Source: CAIOSQ01 sp044359885 (GTDB taxonomy: Bacteria; Pseudomonadota; Alphaproteobacteria; CACIAM-22H2). Taken from it: a stretch of 7,921 bases of DNA. This document shows positions 6,001 to 7,921 of this stretch, in pieces. Within the stretch, counting starts at the first letter, position 1, and each line of letters begins with the position of its first letter. Where the stretch lies: contig JBIKLI010000206.1 in NCBI GenBank assembly GCA_044359885.1, positions 1 through 7,921 on the forward strand. Reading direction: 5' to 3'. The position numbers and the translations under genes are program-made. The notes beneath the pieces were generated by a model. It was not told the origin of the DNA and did not search any database. It saw only the letters and a program-made list of their open reading frames with translations.

Positions 6001-7921
6001 GAGACACCGACACGCTGATCTCGATCGAGAATCTCGTCGGCGGCGCAGGCAACGACTGGCTGACCGGCGACGACGGCGCGAATGTCATCGAGGGCGGGGC
6101 GGGCAACGACAATTTCCTGGGCAGCGGCGGTGCCGACATCCTGCGCGGCGGTACCGGCGGGGACGGGTTCGGGCTCGACGAGGACGGCGCCGGGGACGTC
6201 ATCGACGGCGGGGATGGCTACGACGCCGTCAACTACGATGCGGTGATGTCGCCGATCGCGGTGACGCTCGGGCCGGACGGCTCCGGGATCGCCGTCTTCG
6301 CGACCGGCGAGACCGATATCCTGCTGTCGATCGAGTACGTGACCACCGGTCGTGGCGACGACATCCTGATCGGCGACGATGGCTTCAACATCCTCTTCGG
6401 CGGCCTGGGCGGCGCCGATCTTGTCGATGGCGGCGGCGGCAGCGACATCGTCGCTGGCGGCGCGGGCGACACGCTGATCGGCGGCGATGGCGACGATCTG
6501 ATCGACTTCTTGGGCTCGCTCGGGGCCAGGGTCGAAGGCGGGGCCGGCCTCGACACGCTGCGGCTCTGGGATCTGGCGGCTCAGTCGACCATCGCGCTGG
6601 CGGACATCGCGGCGATTTCGGACGGCGCGATCGAGGGGATCCGCATCGGGGCTTCGGACGGTGTCCGCCTGGTCGTCACCGTGCCGGCCGTCGCCGGGCT
6701 GTCGGCGCAGACGCAGACGCTGCGCGTCGAGGCCGAGGCCGGCCAGATCGTCGAGTTCGCCGATCTGGGCTGGGTCCGCGGCGCCGCCGCCGGAAACGAG
6801 CAGACCTGGACGAACGGCGCAGCCACGGTGATGCTGTCGGGCGCGGCGACGGTGCTCGACCGCAACGATGCGCCGGTGATCTCCAGCGACGGCGGCGGCG
6901 TCACGGCGGCGATCTCGGTCGAGGAGAACAACACGGTCGCGACGACCGTCGCTGCCATCGACAGCGATTTCGGCCAGGTCCTTACCTATGCCATCGTCGG
7001 CGGAGCCGATGCGGCGCGCTTCGGCATCGGATCGTCGAGCGGGGTCCTTTCCTTCCTGGCCGCGCCGGATTTCGAGGCGCCGACGGACACCGGCGGCGAC
7101 AATGTCTATCAGGTCGTGGTGCAGGTCACGGACAACGGCGCGCCGTCGCCGCTGTCCGGCACCCAGACGCTGACGATCACGGTCACCGACGCCGCCGAGG
7201 GGCCGCCGCCCGACATGCGTGCGCCGCTGCCCGCCGCGGGTGGCGCCCAGCTCGGCGCGGGCGGCGCGGTGGTCACCATCGCCTTCGACGAGCCGCTCGG
7301 CGTCGCGCCGGTCGACCCGGCCACGTTCTCCGTCATGTCCGGCGGCGAGGCGCTGGCGGTCTCCGGCATCTCCGTGGCCGGCAGCACGGCGACGCTGACG
7401 CTGGCGACGGCCGTCGCGCCGCGCGCCAGCGTGACCATCGCCTATGCCGATCCGGTTGGCGACCAGCCCGACCAGGTCCTGCAGGATCTCGCGGGCAACG
7501 ATGTCGCCGATTTCGCCTTGACGCTGACCCGCCTGCCGGCGATTTCCGGGCAGGTCTATCATTGGAAGAGCCACGTGCTGCTTGCCGACACGGTGGTCAC
7601 GGCGACCGGCAGCGCCCAGTCGGTCGACCGGACGACGCCCGCCGACGGAAGCTATGTTCTGTCGGATCTGGCCGACGACGCCTATACGCTGTCGTTGCAG
7701 CGCCAGACCGTGGACAGCGTCGATGCGATCGATGCCGGAGATGCGCTGGCCGCGCTCAAGCTCGCCGTGGGGCGCAATCCGAACGGGGCTGACACGATGG
7801 TGTCCCCCTACCAGTTCATTGCCGCCGACGTGACCGGGGACGGCGTCGTCGACGCCCAGGACGCGCTGGGGATCCTCAAGATGGTCGTAGGACGGACCGG
7901 CGCGCCGGCGCGCGAGTGGCT
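1..7921 (+). CDS. Giant RTX repeat protein with cadherin-like, SwmB-like and dockerin-like C-terminal domains (partial at both ends)
   Basis: One frame, first complete codon at base 3, stays open across the window (2,639 codons), so neither start nor stop is visible. Domain order by residue: RTX-closing beta domain 1-113; RTX nonapeptides 116-274; 23 hybrid modules 271-2164; array-closing domain 2165-2287; cadherin-like 2288-2396; SwmB-like 2404-2510; short beta domain 2511-2568; dockerin-like pair 2569 to the end. RTX nonapeptides (GGxGxDxUx) fold into calcium-loaded beta-rolls after export, and such proteins normally leave by a type I (ABC/MFP/OMP) system; the secretion apparatus is not in this window. 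I see no Cys and only four Lys (residues 71, 2522, 2586, 2626), usual for an extracellular acidic protein. The likely role is an adhesin or surface/matrix protein. No protease or lipase motif is visible, but an N-terminal catalytic domain outside the window cannot be excluded. The tail ending APAREW suggests the stop is close downstream. Confidence 0.96.
3..341 (+). other. RTX-block closing domain (Peptidase_M10_C-like), start missing
   Basis: Residues 1-113 of the visible frame. The text DQVLDFTPAEGDRIRLETF, then hydrophobic strands, then LLIHDSDDNFQLDVTDL and a final AADFV, matches the pattern seen after RTX blocks in serralysin-type and other RTX proteins (D-x-I-x-DF-x-x-x-x-D-x-I-x-L ... 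DFV). In those proteins this segment caps the preceding beta-roll. It opens at the window edge in mid-pattern, so another RTX block probably lies just upstream. It contains the only lysine before the C-terminal tail (residue 71). The family assignment is by eye. Confidence 0.7.
348..824 (+). repeat. RTX nonapeptide block, 8 + 8 repeats around a 15-residue break
   Basis: Residues 116-274. Eight consecutive nine-residue units (for example GGAGADSID, GGAGADTLR) run from 348 to 563. A 15-residue stretch, ADGDSSNDDSRNLLY, occupies 564-608. Eight more units (GESGADTLV, GASGNDTLD, GGAGDDLLL and so on) run from 609 to 824 in perfect register. Each unit fits GGxGxDxUx, where Asp at position 6 and the glycine turns bind calcium between turns of a parallel beta-roll. 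The last unit, GSSGNDTVD, also starts the first module of the long array. Confidence 0.95.
813..2528 (+). repeat. Modules 1-7: lead-in group, ending with the first long module
   Basis: Seven modules of 74, 73, 82, 73, 80, 69 and 121 residues. Module 1 (DTVDYAFVATPF) and module 2 (DTADFGYLQTSL) differ slightly from the DTADYGYL consensus. Module 7 (2166-2528) has extra nonapeptides (GSAGSDSMR, GGFGADRFE) and the first 20-residue linker at 2454-2513, GGEGDDAIVLFADGSDDIAD. It is the longest module in the array. Confidence 0.85.
2529..3770 (+). repeat. Five-module super-repeat A (modules 8-12)
   Basis: Module lengths are 73, 83, 74, 84 and 100 residues. The opening module 8 (DTADYSLMQTAITLSL) lacks the GYL signature of ordinary modules. 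The closing module 12 carries the 20-residue linker at 3696-3755, which starts GGAGSDRFVMEADGAGD. Same plan as super-repeats B and C: four modules without a linker, then one long module with it. Confidence 0.85.
3771..5024 (+). repeat. Five-module super-repeat B (modules 13-17)
   Basis: Module lengths are 73, 82, 82, 76 and 105 residues. Module 13 opens with DLADFGALTAGVTVTQ instead of DTADYGYL, has IETFF where other modules have IENxx, and has the only second nonapeptide with Gln (PGTGDQTLR). Module 17 has a run of five Gly codons just before its start (4692-4706) and IDN in place of IEN. Its 20-residue linker lies at 4950-5009 and starts GGSGNDRLVLGEDAAAD. Confidence 0.85.
5025..6221 (+). 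repeat. Five-module super-repeat C (modules 18-22)
   Basis: Module lengths are 73, 64, 73, 85 and 104 residues. Module 18 opens DLADFSAWANRIVVSL and has IEH instead of IEN. Module 19 (5244-5435) is the shortest of the array, one nonapeptide below the common 73-residue size. Module 22 (5910-6221) ends with the 20-residue linker at 6147-6206, which starts GGTGGDGFGLDEDGAGD. Confidence 0.85.
6222..6494 (+). repeat. Module 23: terminal, divergent array module
   Basis: This module begins DAVNYDAVMSPIAVTLGPDG and has SIEYVTTGRGDD where other modules have SIENLxGGxGND. Like modules 8, 13 and 18 it follows a long linker-bearing module, so it looks like the first module of an incomplete super-repeat. 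Its nonapeptides (GGLGGADLV, GGGGSDIVA, GGAGDTLIG) lose strict register towards the end, as expected where the repeat array stops. Confidence 0.8.
6495..6863 (+). other. Beta-rich domain closing the RTX array
   Basis: Residues 2165-2287. It starts DLIDFLGSLGARVEGGAGLD, then TLRLWDLAAQSTIALADIAA, an IEGIRI strand, a long beta stretch with LRVEAEAGQIVEFADLGWV, and a closing WTNGAATVMLSGAATVLDRN. This resembles the non-repeat segment after RTX arrays in large RTX surface proteins (RVEGGAGxDTLRL, giE-x-I, L-x-V-x-gxxGdxV, W, ytNG-x-A-x-L-x-V). It probably caps the beta-roll. The resemblance is judged by eye, and no catalytic motif is evident. Confidence 0.6.
6864..7190 (+). other. Cadherin-like domain
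   Basis: Residues 2288-2396. It opens with NDAPVI, the usual linker before bacterial cadherin-like repeats. An ISVEEN strand follows, then AAIDSDFGQVLTYAIVGG and ADAARFGIGSSSGVLSFL, then APDFEAP, YQVVVQVTDNG and LTITVTD. The acidic positions typical of cadherin repeats (E in VEEN, the D-x-D of DSD, DFE, and D in VTDNG) are all present, so calcium binding between domains is likely. Bacterial copies usually occur in adhesins. Only one copy is visible. Confidence 0.85.
7212..7532 (+). other. SwmB-like Ig-fold domain
   Basis: Residues 2404-2510. The pattern is APLPAAGGAQLGAGGAVVTI, FDEPLGVAPVDPATFSVMSG, GSTATLTLATAV, ASVTIAYADPVGDQPDQVL, QDLAGNDVADF. It follows the SwmB-family scheme (a-V-x-G-x-x-L-x-l-x-F-d-E-x-L ... 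F-x-V ... v-x-L-x-L ... V-x-v-x-Y-x-dP ... l-x-D-x-x-Gn-x-v-a-x-F). These repeats form beta-sandwich modules in secreted bacterial surface proteins; the family name comes from cyanobacterial SwmB. Here it spaces the cadherin-like domain from the C-terminal module. Confidence 0.75.
7533..7706 (+). other. Short beta domain of the ISGxVYHWKSH type preceding the dockerin-like motifs
   Basis: Residues 2511-2568. It begins LPAISGQVYHWKSHVLLADT and ends with ADGSYVLSDLADDAYTLSLQ. The G-x-Y-x-x-x-x-L-x-x-x-x-Y-x-L ending is typical of small carboxypeptidase-regulatory-like or prealbumin-like beta-sandwich folds. From memory, the VYHWKSH start followed by DALAALKLAVGRNPN is a recurring C-terminal arrangement in large alphaproteobacterial repeat proteins. 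The segment here is short for a full domain of that kind. The name is tentative. Confidence 0.5.
7707..7921 (+). other. Dockerin-like duplicated calcium-loop/helix module (C-terminal end cut)
   Basis: Residues 2569 onward. Two loop-plus-helix motifs align: TVDSVDAIDAGD-ALAALKLAVG (7707-7772) and DVTGDGVVDAQD-ALGILKMVVG (7827-7892). The second fits the dockerin calcium loop DxNxDGxxxxxD with Thr at position 3 and Asp at 1, 5, 9 and 12. The first lacks Asp at positions 1 and 5 and Gly at 6, keeping only Asp at 9 and 12, so it is probably structural. The spacer is RNPN...VSPYQFIAA. The frame runs off the window at APAREW. Dockerins dock onto cohesin modules in cellulosomes; in proteobacterial repeat proteins the partner is generally unknown. 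Three of the four lysines of the protein are in this module and the domain just before it. Confidence 0.75.

Larger units (their letters stand above)
813..6494 (+). repeat. Array of 23 tandem hybrid modules (beta insert plus RTX nonapeptides)
   Basis: Counting from the Asp of the D-T-A-D-Y motif, modules start at 813, 1035, 1254, 1500, 1719, 1959, 2166, 2529, 2748, 2997, 3219, 3471, 3771, 3990, 4236, 4482, 4710, 5025, 5244, 5436, 5655, 5910 and 6222. Each has an insert of about 37 residues: YGYLATGLTATLNAAGTVTL, a turn, then DTDTLVSIENL. Usually 3-5 nonapeptides follow, the last running into the next DTADY. The insert alternates polar and hydrophobic residues as in beta strands. DTLxxIEN-GG-xGND modules of this general kind occur in large bacterial RTX adhesin-like proteins. 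Copies are alike in protein but differ at many synonymous sites, so this is an old array under selection rather than a fresh expansion. Confidence 0.95.

Noticed and set aside
813..6494. Regularly spaced repeats considered as a CRISPR array or non-coding satellite.
   Set aside because: The period is 192-363 bases in multiples of three, the repeats drift at synonymous sites, and the frame is open throughout. These are protein repeats.
5274..7574. Open reading frame of 766 codons on the minus strand.
   Set aside because: Same codon-aligned antisense shadow, ended by the sense TCA at 5274. The matching sense frame holds clear RTX, cadherin-like and SwmB-like domains.
5045..7792. Open reading frame of 915 codons on the plus strand in another frame.
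   Set aside because: The translation is extremely Arg-rich with no domain pattern, as expected of an out-of-frame reading of GC-rich Gly/Asp repeats. The frame starting at base 3 explains the same bases fully.
1..7921. Internal promoters, ribosome binding sites, terminators, tRNA/rRNA genes, insertion sequences.
   Set aside because: None could be supported: the coding frame is continuous, and the GC-rich inverted matches seen are by-products of GGC/GCC codons.

Overview
The whole window lies inside one very large protein-coding gene on the + strand. The frame whose first complete codon is at base 3 has no stop from end to end: 2,639 codons, with both gene ends outside the window. By eye the DNA is very GC-rich (roughly 70%). 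Codon choice is strongly GC-ended, and only three TTA/CTA/TCA codons occur in the whole frame. The protein is acidic, rich in Gly/Asp/Ala, has no cysteine and has only four lysines. This fits a secreted RTX (hemolysin-type calcium-binding repeat) protein of a high-GC proteobacterium. The C-terminal domain combination suggests an alphaproteobacterium, but that is inference.

Layout (residue number = first codon base / 3). (1) 3-341: a non-repeat beta domain of the kind that closes an RTX block (Peptidase_M10_C-like), so more RTX sequence probably lies upstream. (2) 348-824: sixteen RTX nonapeptides, eight plus eight, split by a 15-residue break. (3) 813-6494: 23 tandem modules, each a beta-type insert of about 37 residues ending in DTLxxIEN, followed by usually 3-5 RTX nonapeptides. 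(4) 6495-6863: a beta-rich domain closing the array. (5) 6864-7190: a cadherin-like domain. (6) 7212-7532: a SwmB-like Ig-fold domain. (7) 7533-7706: a short 'ISGxVYHWKSH' beta domain. (8) 7707-7921: a dockerin-like pair of calcium-loop/helix motifs, cut by the window end.

The most interesting structure is in the array. It has a higher-order period of five modules: modules 7, 12, 17 and 22 are long, each carries a 20-residue linker of identical length, and each is followed by a divergent module (8, 13, 18, 23). Module lengths also step by exactly nine residues (64, 73, 82). In every module the second nonapeptide carries Asn, or once Gln, in place of the calcium-binding Asp.

The likely role is a giant calcium-stiffened, type I-secreted surface or matrix protein (adhesin-like) with an adhesive or anchoring C-terminal tail. 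No promoter, terminator, RNA gene, mobile element or CRISPR array is visible. The long reading frames on the other strand are shadows of this gene.
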